Below, one piece after another: positions 7,242 through 18,662 of a stretch of DNA of 48,135 bases (within the stretch, counting starts at the first letter, position 1; every line of letters begins with the position of its first letter). Position numbers and translations under genes: made by a program. The DNA comes from Plebeiibacterium marinum (GTDB taxonomy: Bacteria; Bacteroidota; Bacteroidia; Bacteroidales; Marinilabiliaceae). A model generated the notes under the pieces. That model did not search any database. It was not told where the DNA came from and saw nothing but the letters and a program-made list of their open reading frames with translations. The stretch is from NCBI RefSeq assembly GCF_026013615.1, contig NZ_JAPDPI010000041.1:1-48135 (forward strand), read 5' to 3'.

Positions 7242-8546
7242 TTATTCAATATCCATCATCATCATTGGAGCAATACCAGCATTAACTTCTTTCACTTTTA
7301 CACCTTCGGAATCATAAACAACAACTTTTCCAGCTTGGGTTGTACTTGGAGAAACAAAACAATATACATTATCAGTTAAAGAATTAACACCAAGGCCATT
7401 CAACCCAGAAACACCCTCAACAAAATTTGCATTCTCAAATGTTTTTGACGCAATATCAAAAACTGCCACAGCACCGGATAAGTTCCAATTAACATCATAT
7501 GCTGAAGTCATTACATACAACTTTGAAAAATCTTTATTTGGCTGTAAAATATTCACATATGAATTACTAACTCCCGTTAAACCGTAAGTAACCATTTCAT
7601 CTGTAGTTGTATTGATATATCCAATTCCATCCTGATCTGAATAATCACTATACGTGCTTACTAAAGAAACATATAAGTTATTTTCCGCATCTTTCACAAA
7701 ATATGAAGAAACAGCAGGAGCTTCAATATACGATATTGCTTCTGTAGCCAAATCTATAACTGCAATTTTTGCTTCGTAATTTAGTGCTGCATATAATTTA
7801 CCATTTGCAATGGCCAAACCTTCAGGTCCACCTGCAAGGTCAATTTTCTCAACAGCTTTTGTATTCAGATCAATTTTTGCAATATATGATAGTGATTCAT
7901 CAGTCCAAATATCGCCCCCCCAACACGATACATACAGCACATCTTCATTTCCAACACAATAACGTGGCTTGATAATACCATCAGTAATTCCATTAGAAGT
8001 TTGTTTAAAACTATTGGCATCAACAGAGTATATCTGATCTACATTATTACCCATAAAATAAACACTTCCCTTATAGTTGTATGCATATTGAGCATTTGAA
8101 ACCATATGAGCTCCATTCACCATTGTATAATACCCATTTACAATCTCATCTGTAATTTTATCATACAATGAAATTGTTGTTTTTTCTCCGGAATACCCAC
8201 CATAATTAATAACGTAGCCAAACTCACTAACTGTAATTTCCTTTTGCACTGAATCTACTACATTTTTAGTCTCCACAACTAATTTTACGGTATATTTCCC
8301 TCCTTCTGTGAATGTATGTACCGGATTCTCATCCATAGAGGTTGTTCCATCACCAAAGTTCCATTCCTGAGCAGTTGCTCCAACCGAGTAATTTGTAAAC
8401 TGGATTTCTTCATCAACGGAAACGGCGAATGAAGAGGCCTCAAACTGAGCTTTTACAACAGGTTTCTCTTCATCGTCTTCACATGAAGTAAAAACTAACA
8501 TTAAAGCCAATGAGGCCCATAACATCCGATAAAAATAATTTTTCAT
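7242..8546 (-). CDS. BtuG-like PKD plus beta-propeller lipoprotein
   Basis: From the preferred ATG at 8546 the protein has 434 residues. An in-frame upstream start at 8588 would destroy the signal peptide and overlap the receptor gene. The signal ends in VFTSC with lipidation at Cys22, followed by acidic residues (DDEE) that fit surface export. A PKD domain follows (about 32-107: EWNFGDGTTSMDENPVHTF). The remainder is a YncE/DUF5074-like beta-propeller with repeated strands such as AKIDLNTKAVEKIDL and IAVIDLATEAI. Lying 19 bases behind a TonB receptor under a cobalamin riboswitch, it matches the position and fold of BtuG, the surface B12-capturing lipoprotein of Bacteroides. B12 binding is inferred. 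The added PKD domain is unusual relative to the BtuG I know. Confidence 0.8.
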   Translation of the reverse strand: MKNYFYRMLWASLALMLVFTSCEDDEEKPVVKAQFEASSFAVSVDEEIQFTNYSVGATAQEWNFGDGTTSMDENPVHTFTEGGKYTVKLVVETKNVVDSVQKEITVSEFGYVINYGGYSGEKTTISLYDKITDEIVNGYYTMVNGAHMVSNAQYAYNYKGSVYFMGNNVDQIYSVDANSFKQTSNGITDGIIKPRYCVGNEDVLYVSCWGGDIWTDESLSYIAKIDLNTKAVEKIDLAGGPEGLAIANGKLYAALNYEAKIAVIDLATEAISYIEAPAVSSYFVKDAENNLYVSLVSTYSDYSDQDGIGYINTTTDEMVTYGLTGVSNSYVNILQPNKDFSKLYVMTSAYDVNWNLSGAVAVFDIASKTFENANFVEGVSGLNGLGVNSLTDNVYCFVSPSTTQAGKVVVYDSEGVKVKEVNAGIAPMMMMDIE

Positions 8547-8565
8547 ATCTATTATTGTTAAAATA

Positions 8566-10503
8566 TTATTTGAAATTATATGATACACTTAATCTCCAAT
8601 TTAAACGTGGCATGGGATACCCCTGTGTGGATTGGTAATCCTTATTAAAAATGTTATTTAAAGAGCCAGATAGGGTAAATGAATTCTTGCTGTTTAACAT
8701 ATAACAATAGTTCACATAGGCGTTAAACAGAAAGAGCTCCGGAATGGTTTTATCAAGCTGGGAAACATATTGCTCAAAAGTATATGAGGCATCAAGTCCA
8801 CACTTATACGACTTATAGGTTCCGTTTATGTAGACTACCCCCCTGTGCAGGGGAACGTATTCCAACTGCCTCCCTATAGCTTCATTTTCTGTATTTTCGC
8901 TATTCACTTCTGCTCTAACTACTGGATTATAGCTATAATTAACTCCTGGATTAATGATATAATCACCTTGGTTTATCTTCCAATCAGAACTTACTTCAAC
9001 ACCCTTACTTTTTACCCTTTGCACATTCTGTGCTTCCCAATAACTTCCTCCATTTCGCCACAACAGCCAGTTATCAACATCTAAGTAAAAAGCATTAACC
9101 TTTACTACACCAGATAATCCATCTCTAAAAAAAGTAAACTTCGACCCAACTTCATAGTTCATGCCTTCCTCCGGGGCAAGATCAGGATTGCCTCCCGGTA
9201 TCCAGTACCGGTCATTGAAAGTAGGTACACGATAGCTCTTTGAAACATTACCATTAAAGTTTAAAACAAAGGAGCTCCCCGAAAAAGCATTGTAAGATAA
9301 TCCCAAAGCAGGGGTAACAGGCACATCAAAATTGGTAACATAAGCCTGTCGTATATTTAATGTTGCTATTAATTTATTACCAAAGCTATGATAATAAGAA
9401 AAATAATAATCGGCCCACTCCTCTTTGTCAAGCCCATCACCATAAGCATAAACTTCCGGGAAAATTGATTTAACATTCACTCCCAATTTAAAACTACTCC
9501 TCTGCGAAAAGGAGTAATTACCTTCAGCTTTAGCTACAATTCTTTGTGTCGATATTTTATCAGTTGAGTGATTATGAATTGAGTTATCGTATACATAACC
9601 ACCACCTAATGAATAATTGAACCCATGTTTTTTATTGAAATAGTCTGCCCAAACCCTTACATGTGCATCCTCCAATGTCTCTCTAAAATCAGGCTGAAAC
9701 ACATTGGTTTGCATATTTTGCTGTATTTCATGCCAATCTTGTTCCACCCATGCCTTTAAGGATACTATTTCTTCATTACTAAAACGATAATTATATTCCT
9801 GAATTACTCCTTTGTTTTCAATCCTTGCGTTACGCTGCCTATCTTCACCATACTCTTTTGCTTTATCAAAATCATAAGTTGGATTAAAAAAGGAAAAGTC
9901 ATTTTTTTTATTATAATAATAGGCTCGGGTAATTCCTTCCCATTTGCCATTTCCATAAAACAATTTGGTTCCATATAATTGTTCACCAAATGATCCTGAT
10001 GCAACCCGCAATTCTCCCTTCATGCCATCATGCCAGGCATGGTTCATTCCTAAATATATAGCCCCCCCTATACTTCCTGATCCATTTACTACTGATGAGC
10101 TGCCATATTGCAATCCTATTTCATCAAACAAATACATAGGAACATTGCTGGCATTGGAGTGACCCAATGTCATTGAGTTAATATTAATCCCACCAAAATT
10201 AATGCTTGTGTGATCAGGTGATGTACCCCTAAGCCGAATTGTTGACAATGAGCCCGCCATTCCTTTTACGGCAATTGGAGTAAACCTCAGTAACAATTGT
10301 TCAAGGTTTCCATCTTGCACGACTTCAAGGTGTTGTTCTGAAATTTTTTCCACTTTTGCCCCAACCTGAAACCGATTGATGCTGTTCCCCGTCACCACAA
10401 CCTCTTCAACTCTCATAGTATCTTTAAGCATATTTTGCCCTCTAACACTAAATATAGGAAGTGTAACAGTTACCAATAAAAAACGCAATACTATTTTTTT
10501 CAT
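8566..10503 (-). CDS. btuB: BtuB-like TonB-dependent cobalamin receptor
   Basis: The 645-residue outer-membrane receptor has a signal peptide (cleavage near VRGQN), then a TonB-box-like stretch VEEVVVTG. The plug domain follows (about 45-150, with LEQLLLRFTPIAVKGMAGSL, IRLRGTSPDHTSINFGG and GSSSVVNGSGSIGGAI), then a 22-strand-type barrel ending in the aromatic terminus LSVSYNFK. Plug plus barrel at this length fits the BtuB class rather than the much longer SusC class. Cobalamin specificity rests mainly on the riboswitch in its leader and the BtuG-like lipoprotein downstream. Transport would be energised by TonB-ExbBD, which is not in this window, and the inner-membrane BtuFCD genes are also elsewhere. 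Confidence 0.88.
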   Translation of the reverse strand: MKKIVLRFLLVTVTLPIFSVRGQNMLKDTMRVEEVVVTGNSINRFQVGAKVEKISEQHLEVVQDGNLEQLLLRFTPIAVKGMAGSLSTIRLRGTSPDHTSINFGGININSMTLGHSNASNVPMYLFDEIGLQYGSSSVVNGSGSIGGAIYLGMNHAWHDGMKGELRVASGSFGEQLYGTKLFYGNGKWEGITRAYYYNKKNDFSFFNPTYDFDKAKEYGEDRQRNARIENKGVIQEYNYRFSNEEIVSLKAWVEQDWHEIQQNMQTNVFQPDFRETLEDAHVRVWADYFNKKHGFNYSLGGGYVYDNSIHNHSTDKISTQRIVAKAEGNYSFSQRSSFKLGVNVKSIFPEVYAYGDGLDKEEWADYYFSYYHSFGNKLIATLNIRQAYVTNFDVPVTPALGLSYNAFSGSSFVLNFNGNVSKSYRVPTFNDRYWIPGGNPDLAPEEGMNYEVGSKFTFFRDGLSGVVKVNAFYLDVDNWLLWRNGGSYWEAQNVQRVKSKGVEVSSDWKINQGDYIINPGVNYSYNPVVRAEVNSENTENEAIGRQLEYVPLHRGVVYINGTYKSYKCGLDASYTFEQYVSQLDKTIPELFLFNAYVNYCYMLNSKNSFTLSGSLNNIFNKDYQSTQGYPMPRLNWRLSVSYNFK

Positions 10504-10611
10504 TCTTCACTAATCTCATTAAAATTAGTATTGCTCCTGAAAACGGAATTTACAATGGAAATCAAATCCTTTGCCATGTATTTAGTCCGAATACCATGAA
10601 CAATATACTTT

Positions 10612-10815
10612 CAATTGGCAGGTCTTCTGACTTATTCCGATTTTTTATCGCCTTCCCAACAAATAATATTTCGTCAGTGGCTGTAGTGATAAAAAACATA
10701 CTATCCTTTACTTAAAAGGATCGGAAATTACAGCAGCGGATACTGTTGTCGAATTTCACGACATTCCCATTTTAACTAGTTGCTAAATTGAACGATTAGC
10801 ATTGAACCAATTGCG
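10612..10815 (-). promoter_or_regulatory. Cobalamin (AdoCbl) riboswitch
   Basis: Read on the minus strand, the leader holds the main conserved parts in order: GGGAATGTCGTGAAATTC, then ACAGTATCCGCTGCTGTAA, then ACAGCCACTG, GGGAAGGCG, and the B12 box AAGTCAGAAGACCTGCC (minus strand of about 10619-10635). The element ends about 110 bases before the receptor start. B12 binding would be expected to reduce expression of the receptor and lipoprotein by hiding translation or elongation signals. Confidence 0.93.
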
Positions 10816-10818
10816 GCG

Positions 10819-10826
10819 CAAAAGTA
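10819..10826 (-). promoter_or_regulatory. TAnnTTTG -7 box for the riboswitch operon
   Basis: The minus strand reads TACTTTTG, an exact match to the Bacteroidetes -7 consensus TAnnTTTG, immediately upstream of the riboswitch 5' end. No clear TTG -33 box lies at the usual distance, so the call rests on the -7 match and its position. Confidence 0.5.
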
Positions 10827-10878
10827 CAAAATATATTATTTTAAAAAAACTATTTTTTCTGATAGTGTGACGCTTCAT

Positions 10879-10895
10879 TACATTAATATAATGTA
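10879..10895. promoter_or_regulatory. Perfect palindrome upstream of ligA
   Basis: TACATTA (10879-10885) and TAATGTA (10889-10895) form a perfect inverted repeat around ATA. It sits between the divergent btuB-like and ligA promoters, about 48 bases before the ligA start, and could be an operator for a dimeric repressor. The AT-rich content means chance cannot be excluded. Confidence 0.35.
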
Positions 10896-10939
10896 TTATT
10901 GTATTTTTACACTCCAATAGGCAATTTTGATTTTTATAG

Positions 10940-12979
<2,040 letters not shown>

Positions 12980-12983
12980 GTCT

Positions 12984-13526
12984 GTGAACTACTTTAAAAA
13001 ATTGAGAATTAGGATTGGAAGATATTTGCTGAACAGGAAATTAAAAAAGAAGAATCACACACCTGTAATCTGCAATCTTGAAAATGCAAAGCACATTGGA
13101 ATCATATACAATGCTATGTCGGCAAAAGACATGGAGGCTGCAAAAAAGATTGAGAAGTTTTATTTAAGCAAAAACATTAATGTTGAAACACTTGGATTTT
13201 CAAATAGCAAAGTACTTAACGAAACTCTAATCAGTGATCAGCGCCATTATTACATTGGCTTAAAAGATTACAACTGGGTATTCCAGCCCAAAAGTGACAT
13301 GCTTAAAGATTTCATTTCCAAAAAATTTGACATTCTTGTTGATCTATATACCCTTGATGATTTTTGTATTGAGTACATTGTTAAAACTTCAGAATCAAAA
13401 TTTCTTGTTGGCGCTGCACACATAAACCCCCAAATGCATGATTTTATGATAGACTGTGGCAACAGAAAAGATGACGTGACCTATTTAGGCGAACAGATAA
13501 ACCACTACCTTAGTGTTTTTAAGTAA
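12984..13526 (+). CDS. DUF6913 family protein
   Basis: The protein has 180 residues and initiates at GTG (12984-12986), four bases after the ligA stop, so it is almost certainly cotranscribed and perhaps coupled. The N-terminus is highly basic (FKKLRIRIGRYLLNRKLKKK), followed by an alpha/beta segment with IGIIYNAMSAKDMEAAKKIE and FDILVDLYTLDDFCIEYIV. The pattern matches DUF6913, a Bacteroidetes-specific family of unknown function commonly found near ligA or dapA. There is no signal peptide or membrane segment. The basic N-terminus could bind membrane or nucleic acid, but this is conjecture. Confidence 0.8.
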   Translation: MNYFKKLRIRIGRYLLNRKLKKKNHTPVICNLENAKHIGIIYNAMSAKDMEAAKKIEKFYLSKNINVETLGFSNSKVLNETLISDQRHYYIGLKDYNWVFQPKSDMLKDFISKKFDILVDLYTLDDFCIEYIVKTSESKFLVGAAHINPQMHDFMIDCGNRKDDVTYLGEQINHYLSVFK

Positions 13527-13544
13527 GAAGTGGCATAAAACTTG

Positions 13545-13561
13545 ATACTTTTCAGAAGTAT
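13545..13561. terminator. Weak hairpin after DUF6913
   Basis: ATACTT (13545-13550) pairs with AAGTAT (13556-13561), followed by TGTTT. The stem is short and AT-only, so this is at best a weak terminator or a processing site. Confidence 0.25.
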
Positions 13562-13580
13562 TGTTTAAAAAATAATCACT

Positions 13581-14168
13581 ATGAAAGTAAAAACTCTTTT
13601 CCCCTTATTTGCATTGATCCTGTTATTGGCATCATGCATGACCCATAAAGTTGAACGCGTTTCGGTTGATGAAACTATTGATTTAAGTGGCCGATGGAAT
13701 GACACAGACTCTAAAATGGTTGCCGAAGCCATGGTGTCACAAATATTATCCGGAGCCTGGATTGACAACCATCTAAAAACTTCGAACGGAACAAAACCTG
13801 TTGTTGTTGTAGGATTAATTTATAACAAATCACACGAACACATCAGCTCCGATACCTTTATTAAAGATATAGAAAAAGCGTTTATAAATAGCGGCAGGGT
13901 AAGGTTAGTACAAGCAGGCGACAAAAGAGAAGAATTAAGAAAAGAAAGAGCTGCCCAACTAGAATTTGCATCGATGGAAACCGCAAAAAAATGGGGTAAG
14001 GAACTAGGGGCTGACTTTATGCTAAACGGAGATTTGAATTCAATAGTTGATACCTACAAAAAAGAAAGAGTAAACTTTTATCAGGCAAACCTCGAGTTAT
14101 CGAACCTGGAAACCAATGAAATAATCTGGATTGGCGACAAAAAAATCAAGAAATACATTACTAAATAA
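13581..14168 (+). CDS. LpoB-like peptidoglycan synthase activator lipoprotein
   Basis: The 195-residue lipoprotein has its lipobox at LLLASC (Cys19). The mature part matches the LpoB/penicillin-binding-protein-activator family: VDETIDLSGRWNDTDSKMVA, a conserved VVVVGLIYNKSHEHI strand, then AKKWGKELGADFMLNGDLNS and a closing WIGDKKIKKYI. In proteobacteria LpoB stimulates the bifunctional synthase PBP1b from the outer membrane. In Bacteroidetes the partner is not established, so PBP activation is by homology only. The gene pairs with the COG3014 lipoprotein downstream, a combination seen in other bacteria, supporting a shared envelope role. Confidence 0.85.
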   Translation: MKVKTLFPLFALILLLASCMTHKVERVSVDETIDLSGRWNDTDSKMVAEAMVSQILSGAWIDNHLKTSNGTKPVVVVGLIYNKSHEHISSDTFIKDIEKAFINSGRVRLVQAGDKREELRKERAAQLEFASMETAKKWGKELGADFMLNGDLNSIVDTYKKERVNFYQANLELSNLETNEIIWIGDKKIKKYITK

Positions 14169-14239
14169 TCTTACCGGACAAGTCTCTTTTTTCCTTTTTA
14201 ACATGAATGGCTTGTCCTGTTCATTTTCTGATGTTTGAT

Positions 14240-15622
14240 ATGAATCATCCCTTTAAAAACATTGCAATAGTTACTTTTTCACTATTCCTTACTTTTCTAT
14301 TGGGATGTGCCACCTACTACCAAAAAAACTATCAGCTACAGGATTATATAGTTAGTGGAGAATTTTCATCTGCAGAAAAACTTCTGAATAAGGATTCCAA
14401 ATCAGACAAAGGGATAAACAGAGTTTTATATTACATGAATCAGGGCATGGTAAATTTCATGCTTGGTAATTACCAAAAAAGCAATTTCTTTTTGAACAAA
14501 GCAGATCTTTACAATGAAGATTACAGGTCGGGATATGGGAACGAAGCCCTGGCCCTGATTTCAAACCCAATGATAAAACCCTATAAGGCCGAAGATTTTG
14601 AGGCAGTAATGGTTCACTATTACAAATCGCTAAACTACCTGATGCTTAACAACTATGAAGATGCCCTTGTGGAATGCCGCAGGGTAAATATTGTACTACA
14701 AAAGCTCAACGACAAATACAAAAAGACAAAAAACAAATACTCCAACGATGCATTTGCCCATAACTTAATGGGAATGATATATGATGCTTCCGGAGACAAG
14801 AACAATGCATTTATTGCATACAGGAATGCACTGGAGGGATACGAACAAGATTATTCAACCCTTTTTAACCTGCCCCCACCTGAACAACTAAAAAAAGACA
14901 TCGTAAGAACCGCCTACCAAGCAGGGCTTCAACAAGAATATCAAAAATATAGTGAGAAATTACAGCTTACTTTTAATACAGACTCCGTTTCGGATGGTTC
15001 TTTAATATTTTTGTGGATGAATGGTTTTGGGCCAATAAAATCAGAATGGAGCATCAACTTTACAAACGCTGGCTATAATAACGGATGGGTTACTTTTGTA
15101 AACGAGGAATATGGTTTTGATTTTCCCATTTACATTGGAAACAGAAAGAAAACAGAGCAAAACGCCTTTAAAAACCTTTCATTTCTTAGGATTGCTTTCC
15201 CAAAATATGTTGAGCGAAAACCAAGCTATCAGGAAGCTTCCATATTAATGAGCGGCAACGACTATCCCCTTGAACTATCGCAAAACATTAATGCCATCGC
15301 CTTCCAATCCTTAAAAGACAGAATGGCTCGTGAACTTGCCAATGGAATTGCTCGCCTGGTTACAAAAAAAGCCATAGAAAGCATTGCCAATAGCGAAGAC
15401 AAAAACCTTGGAAGCGTAATAAGCATTATAAATGCCATCAGCGAAAAAGCGGATACAAGAAACTGGCAATCAATTCCCTATGCCATCCATTATTCCAGAA
15501 TTCCATTGAAGGCAGGAGAAAATGAAGTACAACTAAAAGTTAAGGGCAAAAAACAACCCGAACAATTTCGATTTACTATTTCTAAAGGTGAAACAAAATT
15601 CTTCACCTTCCACCAATTATAA
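14240..15622 (+). CDS. COG3014 TPR-like lipoprotein
   Basis: From the ATG at 14240 the protein has 460 residues with a clear lipoprotein signal (FLTFLLGCATYY, Cys23). A further upstream start (14207) would add eleven residues that weaken the signal. The mature protein has TPR-type helix pairs around residues 40-240 (VLYYMNQGMVNFMLGNYQKS, HNLMGMIYDASGDKNNAFIA). A beta-rich domain and a C-terminal AGENEVQLKVKGKKQPEQFR region follow. It belongs to the COG3014 family, unknown in biochemistry but typically encoded beside LpoB-like lipoproteins. I infer a periplasmic or outer-membrane scaffold acting with the preceding LpoB homologue. Confidence 0.8.
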   Translation: MNHPFKNIAIVTFSLFLTFLLGCATYYQKNYQLQDYIVSGEFSSAEKLLNKDSKSDKGINRVLYYMNQGMVNFMLGNYQKSNFFLNKADLYNEDYRSGYGNEALALISNPMIKPYKAEDFEAVMVHYYKSLNYLMLNNYEDALVECRRVNIVLQKLNDKYKKTKNKYSNDAFAHNLMGMIYDASGDKNNAFIAYRNALEGYEQDYSTLFNLPPPEQLKKDIVRTAYQAGLQQEYQKYSEKLQLTFNTDSVSDGSLIFLWMNGFGPIKSEWSINFTNAGYNNGWVTFVNEEYGFDFPIYIGNRKKTEQNAFKNLSFLRIAFPKYVERKPSYQEASILMSGNDYPLELSQNINAIAFQSLKDRMARELANGIARLVTKKAIESIANSEDKNLGSVISIINAISEKADTRNWQSIPYAIHYSRIPLKAGENEVQLKVKGKKQPEQFRFTISKGETKFFTFHQL

Positions 15623-15708
15623 AGTTACAGCCAAAACTTACCTGTTTAACAGCAAATACTGGCATTTCATCAATTTGATGCAACAATATTGGTTAGATAA
15701 CACTAATT

Positions 15709-18465
15709 GTGTTAATTTCAAAAATTATAGAAATTTATCAAAGGCAGAAGGTGGATATTAAAATACAAAACTATAACCTATACTTAAAACGCTGGAAGAA
15801 TCAATTCAGCTTAATCTCTGAGTTAATGCAGGGATGTATTGTTTTAGCTACAGAAGTAGATAAAGACAACCTGGTAGCCATTGCCTACAACCATCCAAAT
15901 GAGAATACGATATTTGAGAAAACTGCAAACAAAAAATCGATAACCAGAGATACAATCCGCAACTGCAAGGAGGTTTCTATTTCACAATTACAATCAGACA
16001 CATCATATTCAGAAACAATAGAATACAGATCAGGAATGAAGTGTTATTATGGATTTCCAGTTATCAATAGCGATGGCTCTACATTTGGTGCCATCTGTCT
16101 ATATTCAAAAGAATTCAATTTATTTTCTGATGAGCGAATTAACCAAATCAGAAGACTAAAGTTAATAATTGAAGACGACCTTAAAGCTCATTCCAGATCA
16201 AATAAGGCGTCAAATACAGATATGGATACCCTGCTTGATGATTCGGAAATGTTTAAGCATTTTTTTCATTTCTCACCTGTTGGGATTTTCTATTGGGATT
16301 TAAACATGATCATTACGGATTGCAACGAAAAATTCTGTGAAATCCTGAACACAAACCGGGCCACATTAATGGGCATGAATTTAAACCAACTTATTGACAA
16401 AAGGCCCATACCATGCATAGCCAGTGCCTTACTAGGAGAAGAAAGTGAATATGAAGGAGATTATATTACCACAACCAGTGGTCAATCAACCTATGTGTTA
16501 CTAAAAACCGCACCTGTATATAATTCTTCAAAAAAGATATGTGGGGCCATCGGCACTCTGGAAGACCTGTCGGAAAAGCGGCATATGGAAAATGCACTAA
16601 AAGCCAGCGAATTGAAATACAAAGATCTGGTGGAAAAGATCAATGATGTAATTTTTTCTATAGATAAGGAAGGCATATGCACCTACATATCCCCAGTAAT
16701 ATCCTTTATCATAGGATACTTACCTGAAGAAATCATCGGGCATCATATGCTAAATTTCATTCAGGAAGATTATAAGATTGAGTTTTATGATGCCCTGAAT
16801 CGGGTAAAATCAGGCTCAACAGTTGTTGCAGAATTAAAACTACGCGACAAATCACAAAAAGACCAATGGGTTAGGATTTCTCTTCGTCCTGTATATGATA
16901 ACAAAAACAATTTTACAGGCATACATGGAATTGCACAGGATATAGGCGAAAAAAGAAGCATTGAACTATCTTTAAAAGAAAGTGAGGAACAGTTTAAACT
17001 TGTAGCAACTCATATATCTGATATTATTTACGAGTGGGATCCTATTACAAAAGGCCTCCTTTGGCATAGCAACCCCAATATCATTTCACCCATACTAAAC
17101 TCAATCCATTCTATTACTGATTTAAATAAGCTCATTGCAGACGAAGACAGGCCAACCATAGAAACCAAATGGGAAAAGGCCATAAATAATGAAGGAGCCT
17201 GGAAACAGGAGTTTAAAATTTCAATTTCCAATAAGGAGTCGAAACATCTACTTGGCAACGGGCTGATCCTTTTCAAAGGAAACACTCCTGTTAAAGGAAT
17301 TGGAACATTAACTGATATATCAAACGAGAAAGTTCTTGTTGAAAACCTAAAGCTTAGCAACGAAAAACTTGAGCATAACATTTCTAAAGTTAACGGATTA
17401 CTTTCTGCTATCCCTGACATGATGTTTGTTTTTAACAAGGATAGCATCATAACCGATTACCATTATAATACACCAACGGACCTATACAAACCAGTTGAAC
17501 AATTCATTAATAAAAAAGCAGAAGATGTTTTACCCCATGACATAGATCTTCTAACAAAAGAAAAAATAGCTAAGGTTCTTGATTCAAAAGTGGCAGAAAC
17601 CTATAATTATAAACTTAGCATCAATGGTGAGCCTAAAATATTTGAATCAAGGATGGTATATCTTAACAGTAACCATGTTCTTTCAATTATTAGAGACGTT
17701 ACGTTAAGAGAACTACAAAAAAACGAGCTAATTACAGCTAAGGAAAAAGCAGAAGAAAGTGACAGGTTAAAATCTTCGTTCCTGGCAAATATGAGCCATG
17801 AAATCAGGACACCTATGAATGGAATAATAGGTTTTTCTGAACTTCTAAACTCCAAAACCCTAAACCCTGAAGAAAGAGAGTATTACACATCTGTTATTGT
17901 AAAAAGCGGAAGGCAACTTCTTGATATAATAAACGATGTTTTAGAAATATCAAAAATTGAAACCGGGCAAATTAAAGTTAACCTTGCCCCTACCAATATT
18001 AATGAACTGATCAGAACCGTATTTGAGTCCTTTACCCAAAGAGCTAATGATAACAGAAATATACTAATCACCACAACTCCACTAAGCGATGCATCAGCAT
18101 ATATCAATTCTGATGAAAATAAAATTCGTCAGGTATTAAACAACTTAATAAGTAATGCCATTAAGTTTACTCAAAACGGACAAATAAAGATTGGTTATTC
18201 TGTAATTGAAGGTCGTTACCTGGAATTTTACATCCAGGATTCCGGGATTGGAATTGCTAAAGAGGAGCAGAAAATGATTTTTGAACGGTTTGCTCAGGCC
18301 AACTCTCAAATTACAAGAACCCATGGAGGAACGGGTCTTGGCCTGGCCATATCCCAAAGTCTCGTTGAACTATTAGGCGGGAAAATATGGGTTGATTCAA
18401 CCGTTAACAAAGGATCCACTTTTTATTTTTCTTTACCATACTCAAAAATTCCTCAGCTAAACTAA
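15709..18465 (+). CDS. GAF and multi-PAS sensor histidine kinase
   Basis: The 918-residue kinase probably starts at a GTG (15709), since the next in-frame Met lies inside the first domain. The order is an N-terminal GAF domain (about 1-165, CYYGFPVINSDGSTFGAICL), then PAS repeats around 180-290, 300-415, 425-545 and 560-670. The second PAS repeat is the clearest (SIDKEGICTYISPVISFIIG). A HisKA domain carries MSHEIRTPMNG (phosphoacceptor His697), and the HATPase has NLISNAIKFT, DSGIGIA and GGTGLGLAIS. There are no transmembrane segments and no receiver domain, so it senses an intracellular signal and phosphorylates a separate regulator not encoded here. No haem- or flavin-specific residues could be assigned. 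Confidence 0.92.
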   Translation: MLISKIIEIYQRQKVDIKIQNYNLYLKRWKNQFSLISELMQGCIVLATEVDKDNLVAIAYNHPNENTIFEKTANKKSITRDTIRNCKEVSISQLQSDTSYSETIEYRSGMKCYYGFPVINSDGSTFGAICLYSKEFNLFSDERINQIRRLKLIIEDDLKAHSRSNKASNTDMDTLLDDSEMFKHFFHFSPVGIFYWDLNMIITDCNEKFCEILNTNRATLMGMNLNQLIDKRPIPCIASALLGEESEYEGDYITTTSGQSTYVLLKTAPVYNSSKKICGAIGTLEDLSEKRHMENALKASELKYKDLVEKINDVIFSIDKEGICTYISPVISFIIGYLPEEIIGHHMLNFIQEDYKIEFYDALNRVKSGSTVVAELKLRDKSQKDQWVRISLRPVYDNKNNFTGIHGIAQDIGEKRSIELSLKESEEQFKLVATHISDIIYEWDPITKGLLWHSNPNIISPILNSIHSITDLNKLIADEDRPTIETKWEKAINNEGAWKQEFKISISNKESKHLLGNGLILFKGNTPVKGIGTLTDISNEKVLVENLKLSNEKLEHNISKVNGLLSAIPDMMFVFNKDSIITDYHYNTPTDLYKPVEQFINKKAEDVLPHDIDLLTKEKIAKVLDSKVAETYNYKLSINGEPKIFESRMVYLNSNHVLSIIRDVTLRELQKNELITAKEKAEESDRLKSSFLANMSHEIRTPMNGIIGFSELLNSKTLNPEEREYYTSVIVKSGRQLLDIINDVLEISKIETGQIKVNLAPTNINELIRTVFESFTQRANDNRNILITTTPLSDASAYINSDENKIRQVLNNLISNAIKFTQNGQIKIGYSVIEGRYLEFYIQDSGIGIAKEEQKMIFERFAQANSQITRTHGGTGLGLAISQSLVELLGGKIWVDSTVNKGSTFYFSLPYSKIPQLN

Positions 18466-18569
18466 AGAAACAATATACATTTTTTAACAAAAAACAATAC
18501 AATTCCCCACTTAGCACCTCCCTTTGTGTTAATTTCTCTTAAATCGAAATATCAAATAGTGCATTTCAA

Positions 18570-18577
18570 TACATTTG
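18570..18577 (+). promoter_or_regulatory. TAnnTTTG -7 box upstream of structured leader
   Basis: TACATTTG is an exact match to the Bacteroidetes -7 consensus. It would place a transcription start near 18584, just ahead of the paired element. A clear TTG box at -33 is not seen. Confidence 0.45.
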
Positions 18578-18600
18578 TGGCAAAATTCAACGATTCAATG

Positions 18601-18662
18601 GTTGTTATCCCTCATATCTATACCGGATGAAAAGATCCGGAGGCTGTTTGCTTAATAACAAG
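18601..18662 (+). ncRNA. Candidate structured RNA or leader element
   Basis: TTGTTAT (18602-18608) pairs with ATAACAA (18655-18661), closing a symmetric element with 14 unpaired bases on each side. The apex is a perfect hairpin, CCGGAT (18623-18628) with ATCCGG (18635-18640), around GAAAAG. A GC-rich stem with equal flanking loops is notable in such AT-rich DNA. It follows a -7 box by about 25 bases and precedes the sulP gene. It does not match any riboswitch consensus I know. It could be a small RNA or a regulatory leader. Confidence 0.4.
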
